Of a DNA stretch of 64,000 nt, positions 11,994 through 23,822 are shown piece after piece. The notes beneath the pieces were generated by a model. It ran no database searches, had not been told where the DNA came from, and was given only the letters and a program-made list of their open reading frames with translations. Numbering within the stretch: position 1 is the first letter of the stretch; each line of letters begins with the position of its first letter. This DNA comes from Athripsodes cinereus (taxonomy: Eukaryota > Arthropoda > Insecta > Trichoptera > Leptoceridae): assembly GCA_947579605.1 (NCBI GenBank), contig OX388324.1:20095746-20159745 (forward strand). Direction: 5' to 3'. The position numbers and the translations under genes are program-made.

Positions 11994-11995
11994 TA

Positions 11996-12148
11996 TTGAT
12001 ATGATTTTTTAGATTATTATGTAATTATTGTTATTTTTTGAGCCTATTAGGGTTTTAGATTAACGCTCGTTAATGGTGGACGCTCCACCGAAACCGCTGT
12101 AGCAAATAAAAAGCAATAATTACATAATAATTTAAAAAATCATATCAA
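11996..12148. mobile_element. 153-bp MITE with TA target site
   Basis: Inverted arms of about 36 bp (left TTGATATGATTTTTTAGATT, right end complementary) enclose a 75-bp GC-richer loop. TA dinucleotides flank both ends (11994-11995 and 12149-12150), fitting a Tc1/mariner-type MITE. No ORF. Confidence 0.7.
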
Positions 12149-12150
12149 TA

Positions 12151-12941
12151 TGTCTAGAAATTGTTATATAATTAATGCCGAAAACATAAACAAAGTTACA
12201 TATTTCAAGTAATTAAAATTAAATTCAATATCTAATAATAAAAGCTACAATACACTGAGTCTGTTCTTAACACTTCTATAAAAAAAAAAATAATATTTGG
12301 TACATATTCGTTACTAAAGACATCGTTGCAGTTTCTATAATTATTAATCATGAAATTTGTATGAGCACTTTAGCATATTTTTTTCTGGTCGGAGGGTTGG
12401 GTGCATCGGCGCAATTGTATGTAGGTATTTTTGTTTTATTTAATGTTTGCACTATTGCAATTTTGTAACATGATGAGTACCTCGCTTGTGGGACATGCCG
12501 CGATGATAATATTACAATAGTTGTTGAATTATTTGAACTTCTTTTTACTAATTATTTAACTCTCGTTTTGTTCCTTGGTTTGTCTAAGAAAATACTGTGG
12601 AAAAAAATTATACCTAAAACATTTATAATTTTATCAATTTTTACTTGCATTTGAATGTTAAAACTGTGTTTGAAATATAGATTTTTAGTAATATAGTTAA
12701 ATAAATAACCATAGTCCATCTTCGGTTATAATTACATATATCCGAAAAGCTTCTTATATAAATAAATCAATCAAGTAAAAGTAAACAATGTTTTCTTATT
12801 TAAATTGTTTTATATTCTAAATTAAAATGAACATTCATAGTTTTTCCTCATCGAAAATCGATGAGTTGAAAACTCATTCGAAAAAAAAAATTGCAATAAA
12901 ATATTGAATGTCAGATTAAAATATTGTATTTATTTGAAAGA
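12151..12941. other. AT-rich stretch, mostly empty
   Basis: A short match to the dispersed repeat (ctcgcttgtgggacatgc) sits near 12482. Nothing else is recognised. Confidence 0.4.
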
Positions 12942-13165
12942 GAGGGTGTGAGAAAGCGCGGACATCCAAGAACTACATACGTGGCTTGACTACGTGGATC
13001 AAATTCTCAAGGGCGGTCGAGTGTTAAGTAAGAGGAATCGGCGTGCATGTATGAGAAACTGGATGAATACAGAGGAAGCGAAAGAAGTATGTAAGGATAG
13101 ATCGACATGGCGTTGCGTTCTCTCTGCCTACCCCACCTGGGACACGGCGTGTGGGTATAGTATAG
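12942..13165 (+). pseudogene. 3' end of an RTE-like LINE (YPTWDTA family)
   Basis: The translation reads WLDYVDQILKGGRVLSKRNR, continues ACMRNWMNTEEAKEVCKDRS and ends CVLSAYPTWDTA. This is the C-terminus typical of abundant insect RTE-like elements. A short tatagtatagtat tail follows, as in the other copies. The RT catalytic core is absent. Other copies in the window: 15657-15960, 23695-23822, 36983-37135, 48843-49320, 51828-52045 and 54666-55070. Confidence 0.8.
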
Positions 13166-14514
13166 TATTTATTTGGTTGGAAAATTATGACAAAATTTTC
13201 ATATTTAAATAATTCATCTGAATGCAAGGACTGATTACAGGTATGTCAATCAATATTGTACCAAAGTTTGTCATATACCTGCCTAACATTTGTAAAATTT
13301 CATAACTAAGTCATTTACCTATTCAGACAGTCATACCGTGAAAATCAAAATATTATAATCGTAAGTTTTGGTATGTAGTTATACTGAAAGGATAAATATT
13401 TCACTAGGTAGGTCCTTTCACACCGTAAAATAATACAAATTGTGTCGAATATTAGATTTTTATGTTCCTCTTAATCTTCTTTTAAATCTTTTATAGGACC
13501 CATACGTCTGTTCATGCAGGAAGGTCCTATTGTGATGCGAAGGCCTAGCTGTCCTTTCAACGTTTTGGAAGTCTTCCAGGCGGGCGTTGTCCTCAGGTAG
13601 TCCATGTAGGACAATATTTAGGATTGACTATTGGCCAAAAATACACGCAAACCGATCGCGCGTTAGCGGTAGCTCGGTGTTTTTGACCATAGTCCCTTCG
13701 TGCGTCGTATGATCAAGATCAAGACTAGATTAAGATCGTGTTTAGTTTTGTCAAGAGTAACCCTGCTGATATTATTTATACTATGGATGCGTTCGTACCA
13801 AAATCTCTGCCGTTATCTTCTCCAACTAACAACATCTTGCACCTCTTGTTAATTTACAAAAAAGTCGATTGCCAATAGAAAACATGTATTCATATTACGT
13901 GTAAGACAATATTAAAAGTATAATAGTAATTTACTTATTTTGTTCTACGAACACGCGATAATTACATTATCTGTTCAATTTGTGATGAGAGATCCTTAGA
14001 TATATAGCATACTAAGATGTTATATTCATCCTAACTATCCTAACTGTAATGCTCGAAAAAGTATCGTTACAACCACAACTTTTCCATTTCAGAGACTGAG
14101 GTAATTTAGAACTCGTATTACTTTAAATAATGACCTCTTTATGAAAGAATATTTTAATCATGTCCAATGAAAGTTGGTCAAAAGATTTCCTAGACTTCTC
14201 TTTTTAACAATACACCATTCCTGTGAATCCAGAATATTCGAAATTTTACTATTAATAATAATTTAATATTAACATCGCATTCCCAAATTAATGAGCCGAC
14301 GCTGTTGTTCATACTTATAAGAAATGACGTATAAAGATGTGAATTAATTGAGGCAAAAACGTTCAAAAGGTAGTAGTTTGACTTTTGTCTTTTACGCCTG
14401 GAAGGAGTAGGTGTTAAAGGGTGATAGGATTGGAAAAAAGATAATTTGATTATTATCATCATCAAATTTTAGTCGCGTTGCAAACTAATGTCATGCAATA
14501 TACATACAAGTTGT
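13166..14514. other. Unannotated region with a GC-richer patch at 13490-13745
   Basis: The patch stands out from the AT-rich flanks. On the minus strand it can be read as LPEDNARLEDFQNVERTARP and then QTYGSYKRFKRRLRG, which might be the C-terminal tail of a retrotransposon ORF. I cannot match it to a specific family, so this is only a description. The flanks hold nothing. Confidence 0.35.
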
Positions 14515-14640
14515 CAGTTACGTACCGATGAAAGTTAAGACATTTAGGGTTGGTGGTATTACCATCGGTGTACTAAAGATTTTAAATGCCTGTAACAGAA
14601 CACTCAAAAACTAACAAGAAAGAGTGGGAAACATATTTTT
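14515..14640 (+). repeat. Unclassified dispersed repeat, copy
   Basis: Contains the module gacatttagggttggtggt and then acactcaaaaactaacaag with agagtgggaaac. The same order occurs at 38581-38740 and 39655-39890. Confidence 0.5.
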
Positions 14641-14739
14641 TATTTCGTTGATTGTATCGGCATTAACTTGATTTTAAATCGTCTTATAAATGAATGAATA
14701 TAATATAAAATGAATATTTATTATTATTGTTGATTGTTA

Positions 14740-14880
14740 CTTTTGAGTATGACTAACACATGACCCGTTTCGCGGAGTCTGAGTTTACATCATCAGGTGC
14801 CGATCTTAATTATTGTTATTCATTGCCGGTGACATCACAGAAACATCAAACGTTGAACACGGACTGCGTGAGGGTAAAAG
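14740..14880 (-). mobile_element. Possible Penelope-like 3' fragment with hammerhead-like motif
   Basis: The minus strand reads GGCACCTGATGATGTAAACT and then CCGCGAAACGGGTCATG, followed downstream by AATAAATATTCATTTT. The CTGATGA...GAAAC order with a following GGGTC is what I associate with the ends of insect Penelope-like elements. No RT or GIY-YIG ORF is present. Helix II pairing was not convincing by eye. Confidence 0.45.
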
Positions 14881-15305
14881 TTTAAATAACCGACGAGTCG
14901 GATACAAATCGATGTTACCAAATACAAATCGCCCTATAAAGGGTAAATAATATAGAAAATTGCTTTGAGTAGACAATTATAAGTATAATAATATAGAATA
15001 ATATTATGATTTCAAGCGTCATTAGTCCGGCTGCTGAGAGTAATACATAGTTTTGGTAGATTTAACACTACATAGTTTAATCGTGGTCCTCTTCTCGTGT
15101 TCAACAGTCTCTGAGCGGAACACTCTACTCACCCGTGGATAATTAATATTACCATTACAATATTTATGTAGAATCATTCTATGTTATAGGTATTAATAAC
15201 TTTTTTATCATAATCTGATTCTTTCATTATTTTATGTATACCAAAAGTGACTATATGTAACTTACTCATGTAAAAGAATACAAATGTATAAATGATTATA
15301 GATTT
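14881..15305. other. AT-rich stretch, nothing recognised
   Basis: No coding or shared repeat signal. Confidence 0.4.
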
Positions 15306-15490
15306 CTTCTTCTTCTCGTGCCGTATCAGGTCCCCCCGACGTTGGCAATCGCTGTGGCAAAGGCTTCTCTATCTTGCGCGACCCGGAACAGCTCCCCCAC
15401 ATGTCTCATCCCGGTCCGGTCTCTTATGTTGCGCAGCCAAGACGTTTGCCTTCTACCAGGACCACGCTGCCCCTCAATCTTCCCCATTAT
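15306..15490 (-). pseudogene. C-terminus of a non-LTR reverse transcriptase (GPGRRQ family)
   Basis: The minus strand reads GKIEGQRGPGRRQTSWLRNI, then GMRHVGELFRVAQDREAF and AIANVGGT-stop, then a GAAGAAGAA tail at the left edge. This is the C-terminal tail and short tandem-repeat terminus of a second RTE-like family. A near-identical but longer copy lies at 56530-56882. Only about 60 codons remain. Confidence 0.75.
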
Positions 15491-15656
15491 AGATTTACAG
15501 TTTTTAAAAGTATGTTTAGTTACCAGGTTTCGACGTTTTTAAAGTCAAAACCAGCTCACTATAGTTTTCAAAAAAGTAAAGCTTTCGAAATTTGAAAAAA
15601 ATACTAGGTAACCTTTTTCACTGGTGATATTTATTAGTGTTAAAAGATTTGAATGA

Positions 15657-15960
15657 GTTCTATAAACTATACTATACAATATCCTTACGCTGTATCCCAG
15701 ATGGGGAAGGCAGAGAGAACGCAACACCATATAGATCTGTCCTTACAAACCTCTTTCGCTTCCTCCACATTCATCCAGTTTCTCATACATGTTCGCCGAT
15801 TTCCCTTACTCAACACGCGTCCGTCCGTTGCATACATAAGTGTCGGTACCAGAATGGTATTGTGTACCAGCATTTTAGCCATGTTCGACACATAGCTGTT
15901 GCTAACAATGGGTCGAAGTGCACCATTCACTGTAGCACCGGCGACTTTTCTTTATTCGAT
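15657..15960 (-). pseudogene. Internally deleted RTE-like LINE 3' end
   Basis: The minus strand reads VSNMAKMLVHNTILVPTLMY, a segment from the RT thumb region, then jumps straight to TDGRVLSKGNRRTCMRNWMN and ends CVLSAFPIWDTA-stop. Compared with 54666-55070, the intervening DNA (residues around the WFGHVERM motif) has been deleted in frame. The element lacks its catalytic core and is a relic. Confidence 0.75.
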
Positions 15961-16436
15961 GTCCTTGTCGTATCTTCCATCGCTCGCAAACATACACACT
16001 TCCCAATTTTATTTTTATTAAATCGTGTGCAAATATATTGACCTCATTCAGTAGAAGTTCATTATAATAGTAATAATTATGTAAGTAGGAACTGGTTGTA
16101 GTACCTCATTCACAATACATAAATTAGTATTATTTATAGCTCAAACTCACAACCACTCGCATTAACAGAAGCATCATCTGTGAGTCGCTCACGCTCCCGA
16201 TCACGCCCATACTCAACGAATCATGAGAATATTTTCTATAATAAATATATAGGAGTATCAAACAGATTCTAAAACTGTGGTGAATGTCTTTATATCCTTA
16301 CCATCACGATTTCATCCATAAGTGGGATAGCCAGTATACTTATTATTGAATGTAATAAATTTATTAATTAATTTATTTATTTATTTATTTCATTTATAAA
16401 ACAGTATTTAAAAGATAAGTCACAAAAAAATCAACC
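15961..16436. other. AT-rich stretch, nothing recognised
   Basis: No coding signal. A short run of ttatttatttattt lies near 16371-16390. Confidence 0.4.
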
Positions 16437-16572
16437 TTTTTTTTTTTTTTTTTTTTCTTTTTTTTTCTTTTTTAAAAAAGATATATCTGGGTTTTTGTTA
16501 TAAACCCAAATACAACCTTATACACCTTTCACAGTAAGCTACTAAAAGCTTGTGTCGTGAAAGGGGAGTTTG
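16437..16572 (-). mobile_element. SINE-A copy, 5'-truncated
   Basis: On the minus strand the order is tcccctttcacgacacaag, cttttagtagcttactgtga, gtatttgggtttataac, then agatatatc and an A/T-run. It matches the body and tail of the full copy at 19226-19410, but the tRNA-like head is missing. Confidence 0.8.
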
Positions 16573-16688
16573 GACATGAGCCCGTACCAAGGTAGACTGG
16601 GCCAGTTTTCACCTTACATTGTCTCAGCGCTCAATTTTCTTTACTTTAGTTACTATTATTTTCCTTACTTTATTTAATCATAACATAA

Positions 16689-16856
16689 TACACACGCTCA
16701 CGCACGCACGCATACATCCACACACACAAACACACTCATCCACATACACATCCACCCACACCCACATACATGCATATATACATACACACACATACACACA
16801 CATATATAGATAACGCCACATATATTCATGCACATACACACACACACACTCAGTCA
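16689..16856 (+). repeat. CA-rich microsatellite (cacaca / cacata)
   Basis: A long, interrupted run of ca and cacata units. It produces artefact ORFs rich in His and Thr, which should not be read as genes. Confidence 0.9.
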
Positions 16857-16859
16857 CAC

Positions 16860-17110
16860 TGGCAGATATGTGATCAGGGTCTCAGTGTTTCTGCGGCCCA
16901 ACTGCTGAAGCCATGCCGTGATCCCTCTCCCAACACCAGAAGTAGCCGAAGCCCGGATAACTGTGTCATAGATCTTGTTAAGAATTCTAGGGGCAATATA
17001 TGCAAAGTGTCTGGGCAAAGGAAATAAGCTCTTAATCATCTCAGTACCATTAAAAATGCAATCAAAATGGGTAACCTCATAACAATTAAATTTTTTATTG
17101 ACGATATACA
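16860..17110 (-). pseudogene. Possible LINE ORF2 C-terminal fragment
   Basis: A minus-strand ORF reads RHFAYIAPRILNKIYDTVI and later ITAWLQQLGRRNTETLI. The arrangement of an Arg-rich segment, APRILN and a closing WL..LG is reminiscent of CR1/jockey ORF2 tails, but is weaker than the copies at 10445-10690 and 18190-18664. It could equally be another unrecognised element. Confidence 0.4.
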
Positions 17111-17884
17111 TATTTAGGGGCAATCACATTTTTCACTCGGGATCAAACATCGAAAATAAAAAGTGTGAATGGAGGTCTCATCTCATCAGTGATCACTTTG
17201 GTTAACAGATGGAAACATTTAGGTACTACTTTAAAATAAATCAAAAAAATGTTGACGCAATATTTAAAATACATATTTGCAATTTGGTGAGTAGCCCATT
17301 TTGAATGTTTTATTTTTTTAATAATTTGTGTAGGATAATATGTATATTTATTACTTGAATTCAGTCCGCTGGCTACCCCGCTTGTGGGATATACTGTAAT
17401 GAAAAAGTAAAAAAGTTATATGATAGGTAATATTAATTGGGGGTAACTATGCAATTAACATTTGACAATCTGTGGTAATGGAAGATGGAATTCAGTAAAG
17501 GAGGCATTATTCTCGATTCACATTCACCGCGGAAGTCTATAGAAATCCAATTTTTATTATTATTTTCCCTATAAATAAAAATACCTCCTACAAGTAAGGT
17601 TAAACCTACCTCCCATTGACGTAGGTATACATAATGCACAAAAAATCAGCGAAAATATTTTAGTATGTTTGTACGTTTAATAATATTATGATGCTGTGTT
17701 CCGTGAAGTCGCAAGTAATTTTTTTTATTAGTCTTGTTTTCTAGTGTCCCATAAAAGGGACGTATTCGTAAAGTGTCACGCATAATAATTTATCGTCTTT
17801 AAGTCATCTATGAGGTTCGCAAACTACATAATATTATTGTTCATTAATTCACAGTCCACGTCTTGCATGTTTATAACATGCATT
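17111..17884. other. AT-rich stretch with one dispersed-repeat scrap
   Basis: At 17358-17400 the text ctggctaccccgcttgtggg is the inverted first module of the unclassified dispersed repeat. Nothing else recognised. Confidence 0.4.
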
Positions 17885-18035
17885 ATAGGGGTCTGTGGTT
17901 CGATCCCAGGTACCGGCAAACTCCCCTTTCACGACACAAGCTTTTAGCTTAGTGTGAAAGGTGTAGGTATAAGGTTGTATTTGGGTTTAAAACAAAACCC
18001 AGATATAGATATCTTTTTAAAAAATAATAATTAAT
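17885..18035 (+). mobile_element. SINE-A copy, partial
   Basis: Starts in the B-box region (ggttcgatcccaggtaccgg) and continues through caaactcccctttcacgac to the aaaacccagatatagata tail and a short A-run. The 5' A-box half is missing. Confidence 0.8.
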
Positions 18036-18189
18036 AAAAGTCATTTGAAAGTTAACCACATACTGTGTTTTTATTTTTCAATTTATCCTAAAATGGACTT
18101 CCATTAATACATTCGGTTAATAACGTATATTTTTGAAAATTATGAACTATAAATTTGACAACAACTACAAATACTAATTACAGACATTA

Positions 18190-18664
18190 CATACAAGACG
18201 TAGAAATTCAGACCTTTTGTACCTTTACGATTTAATAAACTCAAATATTGACTGTACAGACCTTTTAGCAAAAATTACCTTTAACATACCAAATAGACGA
18301 ACGAGACACACCTCGACTTTCTTTTTAAGTAAAAAAAAAAGTACTAATGCTGCTCAGAACTCGCTACTACATCGATGCGTTACCACGTACAACAATTTGG
18401 AGAAGGTGATGTCCGTGGACATATTCTGTATGTCCAGGAGCCTTTTTAAGAGCCACATTAGACAGGAATGAAATATTTGTTTAGTATTTGTTTTTCTTTT
18501 CTTTTTTTCTTTCTGTGTTTGTACTGTACTGGCAATAATAATAATGAACTCAAAGATGGGCTGGTCAAGTACAAAAAATTTGTTTAATGGTTATTATGTT
18601 ATAATATTTTGTATAATTTTATTGTATGTTGCCCATTTTTTTAAATAAATAAATAAAAAAAATT
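18190..18664 (+). pseudogene. C-terminus and 3' UTR of a CR1/jockey-like LINE
   Basis: The ORF to 18471 reads DLLYLYDLINSNIDCTDLLA, then FNIPNRRTRHTSTFFL, then RCVTTYNNLEKVMSVD and ends LFKSHIRQE-stop. RRTRHTSTF, then N.L and a closing F+S.I fit the C-terminal tail of CR1/jockey-type ORF2 proteins. A 180-bp 3' UTR follows, ending in a (TAAA)n tail at about 18640-18664. Only the last 90 or so codons survive, with no obvious stop inside them. Confidence 0.7.
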
Positions 18665-18817
18665 AACATCGAAATTTTATGTAGGTACCTACATTAATGT
18701 GGAGAAAGCTGAAGAAGTATTAAGCATGTCGGCTGTTCAGTCGCGTAACTCAACCAGTCGAAATATCTTATATTCGATAAATCGCCATTTGTGTAATTTT
18801 GGCACATTTATAATATA

Positions 18818-19540
18818 CAGTCGATTCCGCTTAATTGGGACACCGCTTAATCGGGACAGCCGCTTATTTGGGACAAATCTCAAAGAACAGAAACCAAACC
18901 AAGAAACCAATAGTTAATTTATATGTTTAATTGGGACAACATTCCGCTTAATTGGGACAGTAAATTTAAGATAACAGCACATATTATGTTACACATATTC
19001 TTAAGAAAAAATATGTTCAAAGAATTCTCATTTTTGCATGGAATTAAATTGTATGTACACACCCATTTATTAATTTAATTAGGAGTTTATTCATTTTTTT
19101 CTTAAAAGTTTATATTACATATTTGTAATTTATATGATAATTTATATTACCTATATGTAATTTACAGTTTTAAGAGTTTATAAAATAAAATTATTGAAAA
19201 AAAATTGCATTGTTGTTTTATGTGTCGAGTTCGTCGGTAGTCTGGAGGTAGAGTCTCGGCCTTATGGACATGAGGTCCGGGGTTCGATCCCAGGTACCGG
19301 CAAACTCCCCTTTCACGACACAAGCTTTTAGCTTACTGTGAAAGGTGTATAACGTTGTATTTGGGTTTATAACAAAACCCAGATAGGTATATCTTTTAAA
19401 AAAAAAAAAAATGTGTGTATTACTGGTTAATGGCCTTAGTTGCCAAAACCAAATAAATTAATGAAATAAAAATGTGAACTTCGCTTAGTTGGGACAAAAT
19501 GCCCAAGTCTCGATGTGTCCCAACTAAGCAGAATCGACTG
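18818..19540. mobile_element. pogo/Tc1-like non-autonomous element, TA target site
   Basis: The left end CAGTCGATTCCGCTTAATTG and the right end (complement CAGTCGATTCTGCTTAGTTG) form terminal inverted repeats, each flanked by TA (18816-18817 and 19541-19542). The motif TTAATTGGGACA recurs several times just inside the left end, as expected of transposase-binding repeats. No transposase ORF remains. The SINE-A copy at 19226-19410 is inserted in it, so the DNA element is the older of the two. Confidence 0.8.
19226..19410 (+). mobile_element. Full-length SINE-A with target duplication
   Basis: This is the best copy of the main SINE family. The head (gagttcgtcggtagtctgg, then agagtctcggc) looks like a tRNA A-box region, and ggggttcgatcccaggta is a good B box. 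The body follows (actcccctttcacgacac, tttgggtttataacaaaac), then an A-tail. ATGTGT flanks both ends (19220-19225 and 19411-19416). It would be transcribed by Pol III and mobilised by a LINE. It is nested in the pogo/Tc1-like element. Other copies: 16437, 17885, 39245, 40971, 47997 and 50696. Confidence 0.88.
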
Positions 19541-19583
19541 TACTTCAAAAACACAACAAAAAGTAAAATCATATACTACCTAC

Positions 19584-22042
19584 TGACATAGTCTTAGTTT
19601 TTTTAACAAACTTTGTTTGAAATTGAACTAAATATATTTCGACTTACTATTTTAAGTGGTATATGAATGTATAACTCAGAGTATATTTGTTGGTAAATAA
19701 ATGGTACTTACTTCAGAGAGTACGTTATTTATTAAATAATTTTATTAGGAAGGTACATTGAATATTTTAACACGTGACAGTGTTTAGATGATAGGAAGTA
19801 GATATTAGTACATCGGGTGAAGAAAAGTACCAAATTGAATTTTTAAACAAAGAAAGTTTGTTGAACTATTAATTGCTTTTAGGTAAGAGGTTAAATTTTG
19901 TTTATATTGATATGTTATGTAGTTATAAATACTTCAAATAAAAATAATTTCAAGGAAAGGATTGAGAGACACGTGTGGTTGTTTACATAAAAAAGGTAGA
20001 TGCTTGTGCTAGGAGTGAAAGAGTAGGTAATTTTGTAAGAAGGACAAAGGAATTAAGTCTATAAGATTGATGTCACAGCTCAACTCGAGGCAGTTTTGTC
20101 TTGGAATTAGGAGAGAGAGGTTAAAATCATAAAAGCAGTGTTGTATTCAATTTGTTTTTCGTTGTTGACATTTCTTTCTCCGAGTAATAAATATAATATT
20201 TCTTTTAGTGATTATTTCCACAATGGAAATAATAAGAAACTCATCCTAAAATTTTATTATAATTTTACATTAAATTCAGTGTCTCGAAGCAGCGAATTTT
20301 GCAGTAAACCACCTTACTCAAAGCTAAGATTTTGTTTTATTTTATTTTGTTGAATTTGATTGTTAAGAATATTTATTTTCCTTTTATCTTATTAAATGTC
20401 TCTTTTAAGGTAAAGTTTGATAATTTCTTGTGAGATTGGCTTAGTTTGATATTTTATTTTCTACATTGTTAGATTTGTAGACTAGCATTGTTTGCAATTT
20501 TGTTTTGTGGAGGATTACTCAATTATGTGAACAGAGTCGAATTCAGAACATAAAATTATTTTATTTTCCCAATTTAATAAAATTTGAATAACTAATATTA
20601 TTTGTAAATTTAATTTATAGACATTATTTGATAATAAGAGCAGGGACGGACTCAGAAACATTGAATAAATTTTTATTTTTATGAAATTTTGAATACTAAC
20701 TTGAGCATGAATTTTTAACTCATATTTATTTTATGTAAATATCCTTTATTTTATTATAAATTAACATCCTAAATTTCCAACCCACAAGCTGTCACTTGGC
20801 CGACAGTTCCCAGTGTGAGAAAATTAAGTCAGAAAGTGCTGGTGCCTTCCCACTACAAAAAATTCTGGCCCCACAGATCATATTTATTATATTTATATTA
20901 TTTGCATGCTATGTATTATATTTCTCTTAATTTATCATATTGTATACTAATGAGGCTGACAATAGTGTATGAAAGGCTGTGTCAGATCGAAATTTGCGTG
21001 TGTAGGAGCAAATTTTCACTAACAAACCAATTTTTATTGTTAAAATTAACAAAAATAGTCAGTGATTGAATTTTGTCAAACTTTGGTTCAGTAAAATATT
21101 TCATCTCGATGCGCCCCTGGCGCTTTAGACATATACTAGATATGTATGAAACCATATGCCTTTTATAAATAAAACTGCATTCAAAACTAATCTGTAATAT
21201 AATTACAGAAATAAACTTTCGATAACGTTGAATCATAAATTGATGAAATTTATGTCATTGACTATTTCTAACCAATAACATGGATTTTCTGTAGTACATA
21301 AAAAAATTTATTGCTTTTTCGGAAATATAGTGTGTTGTTTTCTTTGTGTATTTTCAGCAATAAGGTAAGTGTTTTATACTTGCTAACGTCGAGTATAAAA
21401 GGAAATAATTTATTAATTACTAACCTTTATGTACAACAGAAATTTAATTTTGATTTTTATAAAATTATGCTTTTATATTATGTTCTGAATAGAAATTATT
21501 GTTTGTTTTTCACTGATAAAAATTTTCTTTTATAAATCGTACATACAACGTAGAAAGGGTCCTTTACGTAAATTTTCTTTCCTCTAGATGTATCATGAGC
21601 CAATATCTTTGAAGAAACGAAAATTGTTGAATTTAGCGACCGACACTTTTGACGGGGTTTTACGTTAAACGTCTAAGACAACTTAAATTAGGTGTGAACC
21701 GAGATAGGTTAAACTAATGATACGTATTATTATATAGGTATAATGTCTCTATACGACGAATATTATTACTCTTGGTTTTTACAAGTAGGTAGGTGATATG
21801 AAAGTATTCTGTATTATAAAATTTTAATCGGAATATTATAAAGACGTAATCGCGAAAAGAAATTTATAAATTTGCGTAGATTGGATAAACTCGATTCTTT
21901 TTAGTTTAATTACTTCCAACTCGGAGGATAAATACGTATTTATTCTCTCGTCGAAATAAATAAATATAATTTATTTATTTCCTGTCAATGTGGTCTCAAC
22001 GGTTTTTCTTTTTTCTTCCTCTTGTGGGGAGGGACCACGACA
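19584..22042 (+). repeat. 5' LTR of the 7.66 kb element
   Basis: Starts TGACATAGTC and ends GGGACCACGACA. At 2459 bp it is very long for an insect LTR. The small ORFs inside it are repeated exactly in the other LTR and are shadows, not genes. Promoter and polyadenylation sites should lie here, but I cannot place them confidently. Confidence 0.9.
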
Positions 22043-23694
22043 GAAAATGTTGCCGTTTGTCCAGGATATAATGTCTGTCATTGCAGGCATTAGACATTGG
22101 GTTACTATGTAGCGAAGGAAAGTTTTCTGTCATAGGCTATGACAGAAAATGGCGTGTGACCAGAATTATCTCTGTCATTGCAAGGGTAAAATTCAGATTC
22201 GGTCATAGCAGAAATAGATTTGAGCTAGTATAGTTAGTTGGAAGAAATAGATAAATATCCAATCTTTAAATTAATTGTCTTACAGAGGAGGGGGAGGGAG
22301 AGATAGATTAATAGTCTTATGGAAGAGAGGGGGGGTTTCTACACGAGAAGCAGATTTTTTGTCTTGGGGGGGGGGTGAAATTTTCCAGTATTTTGACTTT
22401 AAATTATGTTAGAACTCTCTGCCTATCCTTTAAGGAGGTGACTTGCATTTCAAAATTGATGACAGAAGACGACGAATATTATAGAACACGTTATGAACAC
22501 TAGAAATACGTTAAATTAATTGAATCGAGGGCAAACTAAATAAAAATTGTTAGCAATTTTTTTATATCTATTAGAAAATAAAAATATTATTAGTTTAACA
22601 AGAACGAACTCGTTATTGTTGTTTTGAAAATTTGTTGTTATATGACTAGTGAACTAGTAATAATAAAATTATGTCTTGATTATTAAGTGGATCGTGGGTT
22701 TTTTATATGTACCTATTAAGATGTTATGTATATAGAATGGTAAACATTTTTTTTGTTAGTTATTTATTTCAGTTATGTGAAAGTTGAATGAACTACCTTG
22801 AAATAATTTTTGAAGGATGAATTTTATGGGGTTTTTGACTGTTGAATACTGTAATAATTTATGGGGTTGAGATGTGTGTCAGTAGTAATATTTTTTTTTA
22901 GTTAGATATGTATAGTTTTATATATTGGAATGTCATTCAATATGTCGGTTTTGCTCAGATCTTAACAAAATGAATATGAAATAATATTATTTCATAAATG
23001 ACGAATCTGTAGGTATAATAATGCGGGTAGGTATGTGTTTTGATCTGATGGGTTAAGTAGATTTATCACTTTAGAAAAAAAAAACTGTTCGGTTTCGACA
23101 TGTATGATCGGTGAACTGAGTACATTCGGTAATATTATTATTTTAACAAAAACGCATTTGTTCGTTGTATCATATTATTATTTAGACTGAGTCTAATAAT
23201 AATATTATATTAGATTGTCGCTAGCTAAGTGGAATGACTATTAAGTACCTATATGGTATTATACAATATTATTATAATTGTCGAGCGATGTTTACAGAAA
23301 TACTAGGTACCTACTGATGTTTTTTTTCCAATATAGGTAGAACATTGATGAAAGACAGTAGATACATAATATTATGTTAATATCAATATGGTATTCATAA
23401 AATTTATGGGTACCTAAAATTTATATTTTAAACAGTAAGTAGATATAAATACTTACTCGTATATAATATTATAGTGCGTAGACTTTATAGTCAAAACATG
23501 TATGTGTGTATTTATAGAACAATTTGTTTTCATGAAATAATATTGCTTTTCAGCGCATATGTAATGTGTCTTTTGAAAGGGGAGAGTTGCCTACTATAAC
23601 TGGGGTTTTTGTTGTGTGAATTTTTTTTTTCTCTATTTTCTTTGGGTGCTGTGTTTGAATGAGGTGTTAGGCATTGTGTGCTGGTGAGACGTGG

Positions 23695-23822
23695 ATGTTT
23701 GAGGAATAGTATGGATGTAGTTAAAGCGAAAGGAGTGTCTCGGGAATGGATCAACATGGCGATCTGTTTCTCTTTGCCTGCCTCACCTGGGATGCGGCGT
23801 GAGTGTGGTATGGTACCATAAA
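23695..23822 (+). pseudogene. Scrap of RTE-like LINE 3' end inside the LTR element
   Basis: The text cgggaatggatcaacatgg, then tgcctgcctcacctggga and tgcggcgtgagtgtggt matches the last 80 bp of the copy at 12942-13165 (encoding WRCVLSAYPTWDTA there), now out of frame. It was carried as passenger DNA in the interior. Confidence 0.55.

Noticed and set aside
16619..17027. His/Thr-rich ORFs
   Set aside because: They are translations of the CA microsatellite.
20138..21535. Small ORFs repeated exactly at 25337-26734 as a duplicated gene family
   Set aside because: They lie inside the two LTRs of one retrotransposon and are duplicated with them; none resembles a protein.
22287..22376. G-runs as the polypurine tract of the LTR element
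   Set aside because: The tract must abut the 3' LTR; GAGGGGGCA at 24774-24782 does, these runs do not.
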